64,000 nt of DNA from Micromonospora lupini (lineage in GTDB: Bacteria; Actinomycetota; Actinomycetes; Mycobacteriales; Micromonosporaceae): NCBI RefSeq assembly GCF_026342015.1, contig NZ_JAPENL010000001.1, positions 2,852,001 to 2,916,000 of the forward strand, written 5' to 3'. Below, piece by piece: positions 1 to 8,653 of this stretch. The translations under genes and the position numbers were made by a program. The notes under the pieces are model-generated. The model saw only the letters and a program-made list of their open reading frames with translations, did no database searches and was not told where the DNA came from. Position 1 is the first letter of the stretch, and each line of letters opens with the position of its first letter.

Positions 1-119
1 GCGGGCCACCAGCCCGGCGCCGAGCAGCACCCAGCGTGATCCGCTCCCGGACCGGCCCTCCCGGGCCGCTTACCGGTGCCGACGTGGATGGCCTGCTCAC
101 GACGTGTCAGGCTAGGGCG

Positions 120-1385
120 GTGAGTACGCCAGACGGTGGGGAGTTGGCGGCCACGCTGCGCCGGATCGAGCGTTCGGCGGGAGCGTTGGCCACCGCCAGC
201 GTGGCCCGGATGGACGAGACGCTGCCGTGGTTCCGCGCCCTGCCTGCCGACCAACGCTCCTGGGTGATGCTCGTGGCCCAGGCGGGCGCCCGGTCGCTTG
301 TGCAGTGGCTGCAGGACGGCGGCGGCACTGCGGACAGCACCCAGGAGGTCTCCGACGACGTCTTCGACGCCGCTCCGCAGGCGCTGGCCCGGTCGATCAC
401 CCTCCAGCAGACCGTGGCGTTGATAAAGGTGACCATCGACGTCGTCGAGGAGCAGGTGTCGCAACTGGCCGCCGAGGGCGAGGAGCAGTTGCTGCGCGAG
501 GCGGTGCTGCGCTTCTCCCGGGAGATCGCGTTCGCCGCCGCCCGGGTGTACGCGCGGGCCGCCGAGTCGCGCGGCGCGTGGGACGCCCGGTTGCAGGCTC
601 TCCTGGTCGACGCGCTGCTGCGCGGTGACTCACCTGACGTCCTGGCGAGCCGGGCCGCCGCCCTGGGCTGGGCGGACGCGCCGCCGGTCGCGGTGGCGGT
701 CGGCCGTTCCCCCGGCGGGGAGGTCTCCGCCGTACTGCACGTGGTGTACCGGCAGGCGCGGCGGATCGGCGTCGAGGTGATCGGCGGGGTGCACGGCGAC
801 CGGTTGGTGATCGTGTTGGGCGGCGCGGCGGATCCGCTCAGCGCCACCGGCAAGCTGCTGGACGCTTTCGGTGACGGCCCGGTGGTGGTCGGTCCGGCCG
901 TACCCAGTCTGGACGAGGCGACGGAGTCGGCGCGGGCCGCGCTGTCCGGCTTCCGGGCGGCGCCGGCGTGGCCGACCGCCCCCCGGCCGGTGCCGGCCGC
1001 GGACCTGTTGCCGGAGCGGGCCCTCGCCGGCGACGCGGAGGCCCGGCGCCGGTTGCGCCACGACGTGTACGCGACGCTTGTGCGCGCCGGTGGCGAACTG
1101 CTGGAGACCCTGGACGCCTTCCTGGCCGCCGGTGGCACGCTGGAGAGCGCGGCGCGGGCGCTGTTCGTGCACCCGAACACGGTGCGGTACCGGTTGCGCC
1201 GCATCGCCGAGGTGACCGGCTTCTCGCCGCTGTCACCCCGGGACGCGTTCGCCCTCCAGGTGGCGTTGACAGTCGGTCGGCTCGATCCGGTGGTACCTGT
1301 GGCAACTGCGGTCCCGACCCAGACATTGACCCCGGCCGCCCGGAAATCCTCCCAAAGCAGTGATGATCCCCGCCGATCTTTGTGA
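120..1385 (+). CDS. fasR: PucR/FasR-type transcriptional regulator of fatty acid synthesis
   Basis: A 421-residue regulator immediately upstream of fabD. The C-terminal region (about residues 325-400) carries the PucR-family helix-turn-helix, with the signature VHPNTVRYRLRRI followed by a helical tail; the N-terminal part lacks an obvious enzymatic domain. In Streptomyces coelicolor the protein at this position, FasR, activates the fabD-fabH-acpP-fabF operon, and the conserved synteny here supports the same role; that assignment is inferred from position and family. The GTG at 120 is preferred because the protein then begins close to the conserved helical region; an in-frame start at 36 would add a low-complexity extension. 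It is separated from fabD by 78 bp, which should hold the fab promoter or be read through. Confidence 0.85.
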   Translation: MSTPDGGELAATLRRIERSAGALATASVARMDETLPWFRALPADQRSWVMLVAQAGARSLVQWLQDGGGTADSTQEVSDDVFDAAPQALARSITLQQTVALIKVTIDVVEEQVSQLAAEGEEQLLREAVLRFSREIAFAAARVYARAAESRGAWDARLQALLVDALLRGDSPDVLASRAAALGWADAPPVAVAVGRSPGGEVSAVLHVVYRQARRIGVEVIGGVHGDRLVIVLGGAADPLSATGKLLDAFGDGPVVVGPAVPSLDEATESARAALSGFRAAPAWPTAPRPVPAADLLPERALAGDAEARRRLRHDVYATLVRAGGELLETLDAFLAAGGTLESAARALFVHPNTVRYRLRRIAEVTGFSPLSPRDAFALQVALTVGRLDPVVPVATAVPTQTLTPAARKSSQSSDDPRRSL

Positions 1386-1463
1386 GAAACCTCCAAAGGT
1401 TCTAGTGCGGTTTGGTCGGCCTCGGCACAGCGCCAGCCACGCGTATCCGGGAGAGTCATAGGC

Positions 1464-2390
1464 GTGCTCGCCGTACTTAGTCCCGGCCAGGGTTCCCAGA
1501 AACCCGGCTTCCTGACCCCCTGGCTCGACCTGACCGGCACCGAGGCGCGACTGCGTGACTGGTCGGCGTTGGCCGGGGTCGACCTGCTGCACCTGGGCAC
1601 CGCCGCCGACGCCGACGAGATCAGGGACACCGCCCGCACCCAGCCTCTGCTGGTCGCCGCGGCCCTGCTCGCGGCCGAGCACCTGCCGCTGGACGGCGTC
1701 GCGCTCACCGCCGGCCACAGCGTCGGCGAGTTGGGTGCCGCCGCCCTGGCCGGTGTGCTGTCGGCCGACGCCGCGATCACCCTGGCCGGCGTACGCGGCC
1801 GGGAGATGGCCGCCGCGTGCGCGCTGGAGCCGACCGGAATGGCCGCGGTGCTCGGTGGCGACCCCGACGAGGTGATCGCCGCGATCGAGGCGAACGGGCT
1901 GTACCCGGCCAACCGCAACGGCGCCGGCCAGATCGTCGCCGCGGGCGCCCTGGACGGGCTCGACAAGCTCGCCGCCGAGCCGCCCGCCCGGACCCGGATC
2001 ATCCGACTCCAGGTGGCCGGCGCGTTCCACACCCCGTACATGGCTCCGGCCGAGGCCGCGCTCGCCGCGGAGGCTGCCGGGATCACCCCCGCCGACCCGG
2101 CTCGAACCCTGCTGTCGAACCTCGACGGCACCGCTGTCGACAACGGCGCCGCCATGGTGCAGCGCCTCGTCAGTCAGGTCACCGCGCCGGTGCGCTGGGA
2201 CCTGTGCATGCGCACGCTGGCCGACCTCGGTGTCACAGGCGTGATCGAGCTGCCCCCGGCCGGCACCCTCGCCGGCCTGGTCAAGCGGGAACTCAAGGGC
2301 GACGGCGCCCCGGAGATCGTCACCCTCAACACCCCGGACGACCTACCGGCCGCACGGGACCTGATCGCCCGTATCGGAGGTCGTTCATGA
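1464..2390 (+). CDS. fabD: Malonyl-CoA:ACP transacylase
   Basis: Transfers malonyl groups from CoA to acyl carrier protein for type II fatty acid synthesis in the cytoplasm. The 308-residue protein has the N-terminal SPGQGSQ oxyanion-loop motif and the nucleophile elbow GHSVGE with Ser86; length is normal for the family. The GTG start at 1464 is supported by GGGAGAG at 1449-1455, eight bases upstream. It is the first enzyme gene of the fab operon, and its stop overlaps the fabH start by four bases, so the two are likely translationally coupled. Confidence 0.95.
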   Translation: MLAVLSPGQGSQKPGFLTPWLDLTGTEARLRDWSALAGVDLLHLGTAADADEIRDTARTQPLLVAAALLAAEHLPLDGVALTAGHSVGELGAAALAGVLSADAAITLAGVRGREMAAACALEPTGMAAVLGGDPDEVIAAIEANGLYPANRNGAGQIVAAGALDGLDKLAAEPPARTRIIRLQVAGAFHTPYMAPAEAALAAEAAGITPADPARTLLSNLDGTAVDNGAAMVQRLVSQVTAPVRWDLCMRTLADLGVTGVIELPPAGTLAGLVKRELKGDGAPEIVTLNTPDDLPAARDLIARIGGRS

Positions 2391-3331
2391 CTGGCAGTCG
2401 CATCGTCTCGATGGGGCACTACCAGCCCTCCCGGGTGGTGACCAACGACGACATCGCCAAGCTCGTGGACACCAACGACGAGTGGATCCGCGACCGGGTG
2501 GGCATCGTCAGCCGGCGGATCGCCGACGGCGAGACGGTTGCCGACATGGCCGCCGCGGCCGCCGGCAAGGCGCTTGCCAACTCGGGGCTCAGCGCCTCCG
2601 ACATCGACCTGGTCGTGGTCGCCACCTGCTCCTCGATCGACCGCAGCCCCAACGTGGCCTGCCGGGTCGCCGCCAAGCTTGGCATCGCCGCGCCGGGCGC
2701 GTTCGACGTCAACACCGCCTGCTCGGGCTTCGCGTACGCCCTGGGCACCGTGGACCACGCCGTTCGGGCCGGGGCGTCGCGCAACGCGCTCGTCATCGGC
2801 GCCGAGAAGCTGTCCGACTTCACCGACTGGACCGACCGCTCCACCTGCATCATCTTCGGTGACGGCGCGGGCGCCGCGGTGGTCACCGCCACTGCCGACG
2901 ACGAGCCGGCCGGCATCGGCCCGGTCGTCTGGGGCTCCGTGCCGGAGAAGAGCGACGCGGTCCGCATCGAGGGCTGGCGCCCGTACATCCAGCAGGAGGG
3001 GCAGGCGGTGTTCCGCTGGGCCACCACCGCGATCGCGCCGCTGGCCCTCCAGGCGTGCGAGCGGGCCGGGGTCGACCCGTCGGAGCTGGCCGCCTTCGTG
3101 CCACACCAGGCCAACGCCCGGATCATCGACGGCATCGCCAAGCGGCTCAACATCCCCGACGCGATCATCGCGAAGGACATCGTCGAGTCGGGCAACACCT
3201 CTGCGGCGAGCGTGCCACTGGCCCTGTCGAAGCTGGTCGAGCGTCGGGAGGTGCCCTCGGGCGCCCCGGTGCTGCTGTTCGGCTTCGGCGGTGGCCTGAC
3301 CTACGCCGGTCAGGTCGTCCGCTGCCCCTGA
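2387..3331 (+). CDS. fabH: Beta-ketoacyl-ACP synthase III
   Basis: Condenses an acyl-CoA primer with malonyl-ACP to start fatty acid chains. The 314-residue product has the expected thiolase-fold triad: Cys112 in NTACSGF, His near residue 240 in VPHQAN and Asn near 269 in ESGNTSAAS. In actinomycetes this enzyme usually accepts branched primers, which is known of relatives rather than visible here. The ATG at 2387 overlaps the fabD stop (ATGA). Several longer in-frame starts exist upstream but lie inside fabD and would add unrelated arginine-rich sequence. Confidence 0.95.
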   Translation: MTGSRIVSMGHYQPSRVVTNDDIAKLVDTNDEWIRDRVGIVSRRIADGETVADMAAAAAGKALANSGLSASDIDLVVVATCSSIDRSPNVACRVAAKLGIAAPGAFDVNTACSGFAYALGTVDHAVRAGASRNALVIGAEKLSDFTDWTDRSTCIIFGDGAGAAVVTATADDEPAGIGPVVWGSVPEKSDAVRIEGWRPYIQQEGQAVFRWATTAIAPLALQACERAGVDPSELAAFVPHQANARIIDGIAKRLNIPDAIIAKDIVESGNTSAASVPLALSKLVERREVPSGAPVLLFGFGGGLTYAGQVVRCP

Positions 3332-3335
3332 AACC

Positions 3336-3358
3336 CCTCGGACGCGTACGCGTCGAGG
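3336..3358 (+). promoter_or_regulatory. Intercistronic hairpin between fabH and acpP
   Basis: A near-perfect inverted repeat (CCTCGGACGCGT / ACGCGTCGAGG with one bulged G) lies in the 84-bp gap before acpP. There is no T-run. It could be a partial attenuator or an RNA-processing or stability element allowing acpP to be expressed above its neighbours; this role is inference. Confidence 0.3.
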
Positions 3359-3415
3359 AGTGGCGGTCGGCGACGCCGGCCGCCGGAGAACCCCCTATGA
3401 GAGGAACCAACCGCA

Positions 3416-3655
3416 ATGACCCGTGACGAGATCACCACCGGCCTCGCCGAGATCCTCGAAGAGGTTGCCGGGGTGAACCCGGACGACGTGGCCGAGGGGA
3501 AGTCCTTCACCGACGACCTCGATGTCGACTCGCTCTCCATGGTGGAGGTCGTGGTGGCCGCCGAGGAGAAGTTCGGCGTCAAGATCCCGGACAACGAGGT
3601 GCAGAACCTCAAGACCGTCGGGGACGCCGTCAGCTTCATCGAGGCGCAGTCCTGA
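3416..3655 (+). CDS. acpP: Acyl carrier protein
   Basis: A 79-residue acidic carrier protein with the phosphopantetheine attachment site DVDSLSMVE (Ser39), which carries the growing acyl chain between Fab enzymes. Length and charge match primary-metabolism ACPs. A clear GAGAGGAA ribosome site lies before the ATG. It sits between the two ketosynthase genes, two bases before fabF, as in other actinobacterial fab operons. Confidence 0.96.
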   Translation: MTRDEITTGLAEILEEVAGVNPDDVAEGKSFTDDLDVDSLSMVEVVVAAEEKFGVKIPDNEVQNLKTVGDAVSFIEAQS

Positions 3656-3657
3656 TC

Positions 3658-4884
3658 ATGAGTCGTCCTGACGTCGTCGTCACCGGGCTCGGCGCGACGA
3701 CCCCGCTCGGCGGGGACGTCGCGTCGACCTGGGACGCCATGCTCGCCGGCCGCTCCGGGGTGAGTGCCCTCACCCAGGAGTGGGCCGCGCAACTGCCGGT
3801 CCGGATCGCCGCCCAGTTGGCCGTGGAGCCGTCCGAGGTGCTGGACCGGGTCCGGCTGCGCCGGCTCGACCGCTCCGAGGCGATCGCGATCATCGCGGCG
3901 CAGCAGGCCTGGGCGGACGCCGGCCTCGCCGGCTCCGACCTCGACGGGGAGCGGTTGGCCGTCAGCGTCGGCTCCGGCATCGGCGGTGCCACCACCCTGC
4001 TCGCCCAGGACGACATCCTGGAGGCGTCCGGGCCACGGCGGGTCTCCCCGCACACGATCCCGATGCTGATGCCGAACGGTCCGGCCGCCTGGGTCGGGCT
4101 GGAGCTGGGTGCCAAGGCCGGGGTGCACTCGATGGCCAGCGCCTGCGCCACAGGTGCCGAGGCCATCGCTCTCGGCCTCGACATCATCCGCTCCGGCCGG
4201 GCCGACGTGGTGGTGGCCGGCGGCACCGAGGCGGTCATCCACCCGCTGCCGATCGCCGGTTTCAGCTCGATGCGGGCCATGTCCACCCGCAACGACGACC
4301 CCGAGCGCGCCTCCCGCCCGTGGGACCGGGGCCGGGACGGCTTCGTCCTCGGCGAGGGTGCCGGCATCCTGGTGCTGGAACGGGCCGAGCACGCCGCGGC
4401 CCGGGGCGCCCGGGTCTACGCGCGCCTCGCCGGGGCCGGCATCACGTCCGACGCGTACGACATCGTGCAGCCGCACGCCGAGGGTGAGGGCGCCATCCGG
4501 GCCATCGCCAAGGCCATCGCGGACGCGGACGTGGCCAAGCGGGACATCGTGCACGTCAACGCCCATGCCACGTCGACGCCTGTGGGTGACATGCTGGAGA
4601 TCGGCGGGCTGCACAAGGCGCTCGGCGACCACCCGGTGCTGTCCGCGACGAAGTCGATGACGGGGCACCTGCTCGGTGCGGCAGGCGCGCTGGAGTCGAT
4701 CGCCACCATCCTGGCCATCCGCGACGGTGTCGTCCCGCCGACGATCAACCTCGACGACCCGGAGCCCGGTCTCAGTCTGGACGTCGCGGCGCACAAGGCA
4801 CGCCACATGGAGATCCCCGCCGCGTTGAACAACGCGTTCGGCTTCGGCGGCCACAACGTGGCGCTCGTCTTCGCACGGCCCTGA
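3658..4884 (+). CDS. fabF: Beta-ketoacyl-ACP synthase II
   Basis: Chain-elongating ketosynthase of type II fatty acid synthesis. The 408-residue protein has the catalytic Cys163 in SACATGA, the His of NAHATSTPVGD near residue 302, and the second His in MTGHLLGAAG near residue 335. It is the last gene of the fab operon and starts two bases after the acpP stop, within TGATCATG. A strong hairpin terminator follows 50 bp downstream. Confidence 0.95.
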   Translation: MSRPDVVVTGLGATTPLGGDVASTWDAMLAGRSGVSALTQEWAAQLPVRIAAQLAVEPSEVLDRVRLRRLDRSEAIAIIAAQQAWADAGLAGSDLDGERLAVSVGSGIGGATTLLAQDDILEASGPRRVSPHTIPMLMPNGPAAWVGLELGAKAGVHSMASACATGAEAIALGLDIIRSGRADVVVAGGTEAVIHPLPIAGFSSMRAMSTRNDDPERASRPWDRGRDGFVLGEGAGILVLERAEHAAARGARVYARLAGAGITSDAYDIVQPHAEGEGAIRAIAKAIADADVAKRDIVHVNAHATSTPVGDMLEIGGLHKALGDHPVLSATKSMTGHLLGAAGALESIATILAIRDGVVPPTINLDDPEPGLSLDVAAHKARHMEIPAALNNAFGFGGHNVALVFARP

Positions 4885-4936
4885 CACGGCTGTCCGAGAC
4901 GGCGGCGGCCCGGAAACGACAGCTCCGCAGGCTTTA

Positions 4937-4970
4937 CCGAAGGGCCCCCTCTGGTGAGGGGGCCCTTCGG
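4937..4970. terminator. Strong bidirectional hairpin terminator after fabF
   Basis: A perfect 15-bp stem (CCGAAGGGCCCCCTC, 4937-4951, and its complement at 4956-4970) encloses a TGGT loop. It lies between the stops of the convergent fabF and the small minus-strand gene ending at 4976, so it can serve both. Confidence 0.9.
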
Positions 4971-4975
4971 CACGT

Positions 4976-5194
4976 TCAGCCCCGGTTGCGGGGATGCTGC
5001 TTGGCGGTGCGTTCGTTGCCGTGGCGGTAGTTGCCGGTCCAGCGTGCCATCACCAGTTGCGGGTCGTCGTCGACCTCGGCGAGGAACTCCGCCGCCCGGG
5101 CGCCGCGCAGCGTGCCCGCCAACCGGCCGTGATGCGTGATCACCACCGTCCCGTCGGCACGCTCGTCGTACCGGAAGCCCTGTGCGGTTGTCAT
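4976..5194 (-). CDS. Small conserved hypothetical protein (72 aa)
   Basis: A short cytoplasmic protein I do not recognise by family. It is rich in charged residues, has no membrane segment or signal peptide, and ends in a basic stretch (NERTAKQHPRNRG). The body (YDERADGTVVITHHGRLAGTL) looks like a small beta-sheet fold. The ATG at 5192-5194 gives a compact product; longer in-frame extension upstream runs antisense through the neighbouring glycosidase gene and is unlikely. Its stop lies six bases from the shared terminator. Small proteins of this kind are common beside fab genes in Micromonosporaceae, though that is recollection only. Confidence 0.6.
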   Translation of the reverse strand: MTTAQGFRYDERADGTVVITHHGRLAGTLRGARAAEFLAEVDDDPQLVMARWTGNYRHGNERTAKQHPRNRG

Positions 5195-5295
5195 GCGGCG
5201 AGGCTGCCAGGCCGGTGCCACCCGGGGCGAGGCGTTTTCCGGGCGGCGGGAGAACAGACTGCCGGCGGGAGACCGGCCGGGCGGCGCCGGGCGGC

Positions 5296-7029
5296 TCAGG
5301 CGCCGCAGGTGGTGGCGGGCAGGCCGGAAACGGCCACCGGGGACCGGCCAGCCGGGCGGGCCTTGCCGGCCAGCACGGCGGCCAGCGCGGTCATCGACGC
5401 CCGACTGGAGGAGTACGTCGCCAGCAGCGTCGGTGACGTGGCCTTGGCCAGCACGTACGGGGTGTCCATGGCGACGGTGACAGCCGCGTCGGCGCGCAGG
5501 TCGCCGTCGCCGTCGCCGTAGCCGACCAGGTGCACCACGGTCCCGCCGCTCGCCTTCACGGTCACGCCGGCCTTGGTCAGCGCGGCGGTGAGCGCCGCCC
5601 GGGTCGCGTCGCGACCACCGGAGGAGGTGACGGTGACGGGCCCGTGTACCGCGCCGCCGCACGCGCCCCGCAGCACGGTGACCGCGCCGGCGGCCAACGC
5701 GTCCGCCGCCGCCCGGTGCGCCGGGGTGTTGAGCGTGGACATCGGCTCCGTGGGGGCAGCCGCCAGCCGGAACTTCATGGTGAGCACCCGGGTGACCGCC
5801 TCGATCAGCCGGGCGCGGGGCAGCGAGCCGCCGCGCAGGGCGGCGAGCAGCCCGTCGTACGCCTGGCCGACGTTCGGGGTCATGAGGATCAGGTCGTTGC
5901 CGGCGTTCAGCGCCCGGACCGCGGCCTCGCCTGGCGCCCAGCGCTTCGCCGGCGGCATGTTCATCCCGTCGGTGATCACCACGCCCTTGAAGCCGAGCTG
6001 ACCGCGCAGTACGTCGGTGAGCAGCTTGTGGGAGAAGGTCGCCGGGGTGCCCGGGTCGATGGCCTGCGCGTCCAGGTGGCCGGACATCACGGCCATCGCG
6101 CCGGCCTCGAACCCGGCCGTGAACGGGGGCCACGCGCCGCTCTGCAGCTCCGCTGCGGACTGGGTGAGCACCGGCAGGTCCTTGTGCGAGTCGTCGGCGC
6201 TGTGGCCGTGCCCCGGGAAGTGCTTCAGGGTGGCTGCGACGCCGCTGGCCTGCAAGCCCCGGACCGCGCCGCCGACCTGCGCGGCGGCCTGCTTCGGGTC
6301 GGCGCCGAACGACCGGGAGCCGATCACCGTGCTGCGGGTGGCCAGCACGTCGGCCAGCGGGGCGAAGTCGACGTTGATGCCCATCGCGGCGAGTTCGGCG
6401 CCGGCGGCCCGCCAGGCGGCCTCGGTGAGCTTCGGGTCGCCTGCCGCACCGGCGGCGAGCGCGCTGGGCAGGATGGTGACCCCGTCGGTGACGCGTGTGA
6501 CCACGCCGTACTCCTGGTCGGTGCCGATCAGGAAGGGCGCCGGGCCGGCGGCCAGCCGTCCGGCCGCGCCCCGCAGCCCGGTGGTCAGCTCGTGGACCTG
6601 CTTCGGGTTGTCGACGTTTGTGGTCTCCTGGTTGCCCTTGGTCGGGTCGTCGGCGCTGAAGCCGACCAGGATCAGCCCGCCGAGGCGGTACTTGGCGATC
6701 ATCTCGGCGGGGGTGTCGACGCTGGCGAGGGCCTGGTTGCCGGCCGCGGAGCCGGTCGAGACCTTCGTGGCCGAGTCGCCGTAGGCGTACGGCATCAGCA
6801 CCTGCCCGACCAGGTCCTCGTCGGAGAGCGTCGCGACCAGGGCGGCGGCCCGCGCGGCCGGGTCGTCGGCCGGGGTCGCTGCGGGAGCGCTCGGGGCCGC
6901 CGAGACGCCTGTCGGACCGGGTGTCGGGTCGGGCCGGTCCGGGGCGCCGGAGCAGCCGGAGACGAGCAGGGCGGTCAGGGCGGCGACGGCGACACCGGCG
7001 TGTCGCGGGCGATTCGGCACGTCGCCCAT
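5296..7029 (-). CDS. Lipoprotein glycoside hydrolase family 3, NagZ-like beta-N-acetylhexosaminidase
   Basis: A 577-residue exported GH3 enzyme. The N-terminus has a signal sequence with lipobox LVSGC (lipidated Cys near residue 26), then a Pro/Ala-rich linker and the GH3 barrel. The family signature KHFPGHG plus DSH near residues 268-278 and the Asp nucleophile in VVITDGMNM near residue 352 are present; the His-Asp dyad loop KHFPGHG...DSH is typical of NagZ-type N-acetylglucosaminidases. A C-terminal domain of about 180 residues resembles the GH3 C-domain. It probably trims GlcNAc from peptidoglycan fragments or chitin at the cell surface. Start ATG at 7027-7029 follows a G/A-rich ribosome site. 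Confidence 0.87.
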   Translation of the reverse strand: MGDVPNRPRHAGVAVAALTALLVSGCSGAPDRPDPTPGPTGVSAAPSAPAATPADDPAARAAALVATLSDEDLVGQVLMPYAYGDSATKVSTGSAAGNQALASVDTPAEMIAKYRLGGLILVGFSADDPTKGNQETTNVDNPKQVHELTTGLRGAAGRLAAGPAPFLIGTDQEYGVVTRVTDGVTILPSALAAGAAGDPKLTEAAWRAAGAELAAMGINVDFAPLADVLATRSTVIGSRSFGADPKQAAAQVGGAVRGLQASGVAATLKHFPGHGHSADDSHKDLPVLTQSAAELQSGAWPPFTAGFEAGAMAVMSGHLDAQAIDPGTPATFSHKLLTDVLRGQLGFKGVVITDGMNMPPAKRWAPGEAAVRALNAGNDLILMTPNVGQAYDGLLAALRGGSLPRARLIEAVTRVLTMKFRLAAAPTEPMSTLNTPAHRAAADALAAGAVTVLRGACGGAVHGPVTVTSSGGRDATRAALTAALTKAGVTVKASGGTVVHLVGYGDGDGDLRADAAVTVAMDTPYVLAKATSPTLLATYSSSRASMTALAAVLAGKARPAGRSPVAVSGLPATTCGA

Positions 7030-7114
7030 CCCACCAGCTTCCCCCTTATCGGGGCAACTTGACCTTACCGGTCGCAGCGCCCAAGGACGCCTGGCCAGCG
7101 GACGGTGGCCGCTG

Positions 7115-7606
7115 TCAGCCGACCCGGGTGAGCAAGGTCACGGGTGCGCCGTCCCCGGCGTACCGGTAAGGCTCGAGGTCGGCGTCCCAGGCGGTGCCGA
7201 GCGCCTTGTCGAGGGCGTGCGACAGCGCCTCCGGGGCCCGGGCGGAGGCCATCAGGGCCCGCAGCCGGTCCTCGCCGAGCTGGATGTCACCTGCCGCGCC
7301 GACGGTGGCCCGGAACAGGCCACGGGCGGGCACGTACATGAAGCGCTCACCGTCGGCGCCGGGACTCGGCTCCTCGGTGACCTCGAAACGGATCATGGGC
7401 CACTGCCGGAGGGCAGCAGCCAGCTCGGCGCCCGTCCCCGGACGGCCGGTCCACCCGCACTCGGCCCGGCGGGCGCCGGGGTCGACGGGCTGAGCCGTCC
7501 ACTGCAGGTTGACCGGCGCGGCTAGGACGCGCGCGATCGCCCACTCGACGTGCGAGCACACGGCGAGCGGGGTCGAGTGGACGTATACGACGCCACGCGT
7601 TGGCAC
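7115..7606 (-). CDS. DUF3145 family protein
   Basis: A 163-residue cytoplasmic protein matching the actinobacterial DUF3145 family (N-terminal TRGVVYVHSTPLAVCSHVEWA, C-terminal ALGTAWDADLEPYRYAGDG). The family has no established function but is repeatedly found beside fabF in actinomycetes, as here two genes away, suggesting a link to lipid metabolism that remains inference. The GTG start at 7604-7606 is preceded by GGGAGG at good spacing. No membrane segments or catalytic motif are evident. Confidence 0.85.
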   Translation of the reverse strand: MPTRGVVYVHSTPLAVCSHVEWAIARVLAAPVNLQWTAQPVDPGARRAECGWTGRPGTGAELAAALRQWPMIRFEVTEEPSPGADGERFMYVPARGLFRATVGAAGDIQLGEDRLRALMASARAPEALSHALDKALGTAWDADLEPYRYAGDGAPVTLLTRVG

Positions 7607-7913
7607 GGTGACCTCCCGGAGAGCGAGGTGCGTCTTCCCCTACGACCTCGTCCACCCGAGTGGTTGCTGCAACACATGATGACTCGTGTGACTGATGGTG
7701 CGCCAGGGAATCGGAAAAAACGCCTCCCGGAATAGCCGGACGGGTGGTCTCCGTTGCCTCTCAGGACACCGCGACGACCAGCCTGATGTCGTGGTCCTGT
7801 ACAGTTCCATCGGCGGCTTCTGCCGCGTTACACCTTCGCGGGCCGACCCAGTGTCACCCGCACACAGCCCCCGGACGTCCAGTCCTCCCGTACGTCTTGC
7901 AAGGAGTACCTCC

Positions 7914-8243
7914 GTGGCGAGCAACACCTCTAAGACCGCGCGCGCGTCCGTCCGGGCCGGCCAGGCTGGCCAGGGTGGCGCCCTCAGCGTGCTGGGCGAG
8001 TTCAAGTACCTCATCCCGCTCAACGGCGGCAAGCACGCCTACGTGCGCAACCTGACCAACGGCAAGACCGCGCACCTGCGCACCGACTCCGACGCCTTCG
8101 TCGAGGAGATCCGGGTACTGGCCGCCGCCGGCCACGCCGCCAAGATCCGGGCGGAGATCAACAACCTGGCCACCGTTCACCCGAACGACGGCTGGGAGGC
8201 CACCGAGAAGCGTCTGGTCGCGGCCGGCGTCTTCGAGGGCTGA
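7914..8243 (+). CDS. Conserved hypothetical protein (109 aa)
   Basis: A small basic protein with a Ser/Thr/Arg-rich N-terminus (about 25 residues) followed by a compact domain containing KYLIPLNGGKHAYVRNLTNGK and a helical C-terminus. I recognise no family. The GTG at 7914 has AAGGAG seven bases upstream; longer in-frame starts lack this. It is followed within 26 bp by a strong terminator, so it is a monocistronic and probably well expressed gene. The 300-bp leader upstream (7607-7913) shows no gene on either strand. Confidence 0.7.
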   Translation: MASNTSKTARASVRAGQAGQGGALSVLGEFKYLIPLNGGKHAYVRNLTNGKTAHLRTDSDAFVEEIRVLAAAGHAAKIRAEINNLATVHPNDGWEATEKRLVAAGVFEG

Positions 8244-8268
8244 GCCCCTCCCCCACCACAGCACCAGC

Positions 8269-8302
8269 AAACCGCCCGCCGGGGACTCCCGGCGGGCGGT
8301 TT
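8269..8302 (+). terminator. Hairpin terminator
   Basis: A perfect 15-bp stem (AAACCGCCCGCCGGG at 8269-8283 with its complement at 8288-8302) with a GACT loop ends the preceding small gene. The A-tract before and TTT after also allow function on the minus strand. Confidence 0.88.
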
Positions 8303-8411
8303 CGCGTCCGCTACCCGTAACCCGCGACAACGGGGTCGGCGCGCGCCCTGATCAACCTGCTGCACGTCGTCTCGGTACCCCGGCGCCTGTCCAGGCTGTG
8401 CCGCCGAGACG

Positions 8412-8497
8412 CTTTGGAGCTGATGTCGTAGACGAATCAGGCGCGACTCAGGGCGGCGCAGAGGTGATGTGATTCGTTTGCGACATCAGCTCCAAAG
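8412..8497. repeat. Long imperfect palindrome (28-bp arms)
   Basis: Arms at 8412-8439 and 8470-8497 match in inverted orientation at 26 of 28 positions, with a 30-nt centre. The outer half reads CTTTGGAGCTGATGTCG. It is intergenic, unlike a terminator in having a long loop, and looks like a dispersed REP-type element of Micromonosporaceae. The rest of 8303-8653 contains no gene. Confidence 0.8.
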
Positions 8498-8552
8498 GGG
8501 CCGTGCGGCAGTCCGACCCCCGGCCTGGGAGCGGACCGCGCCGGACCAGACC

Positions 8553-8650
8553 GAGCCGAGCCGAGCCGGACAGAGCCGAGCCGAGCCGAGCCGAGGCCGA
8601 GCCGAGGCCGAGCCGAGGCCGAGCCGAGGCCGTGCCGAGGCCGAGGCCGG
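8553..8650. repeat. GAGCC / GAGCCGAGGCC microsatellite
   Basis: About 100 bp of tandem repeats: first GAGCC pentamers, then roughly five copies of an 11-bp unit GAGCCGAGGCC. It ends three bases before the stop codon of the carbonic anhydrase gene, on the downstream side of that gene. Confidence 0.85.
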
Positions 8651-8653
8651 GGT

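Noticed and set aside
1..119. Possible start of a minus-strand gene at the left edge (GTG at 28-30, VLLGAGLVAR)
   Set aside because: Ten residues are too few to call; no clear ribosome site.
107..2155. Long open frame antisense to fasR and fabD
   Set aside because: Ser/Ala/Arg-rich translation and full overlap with well-supported fab genes; typical antisense frame in high-GC DNA.
8412..8497. Palindrome as inverted repeats of an insertion sequence
   Set aside because: Only 30 bp separate the arms, with no transposase and no target duplication visible.
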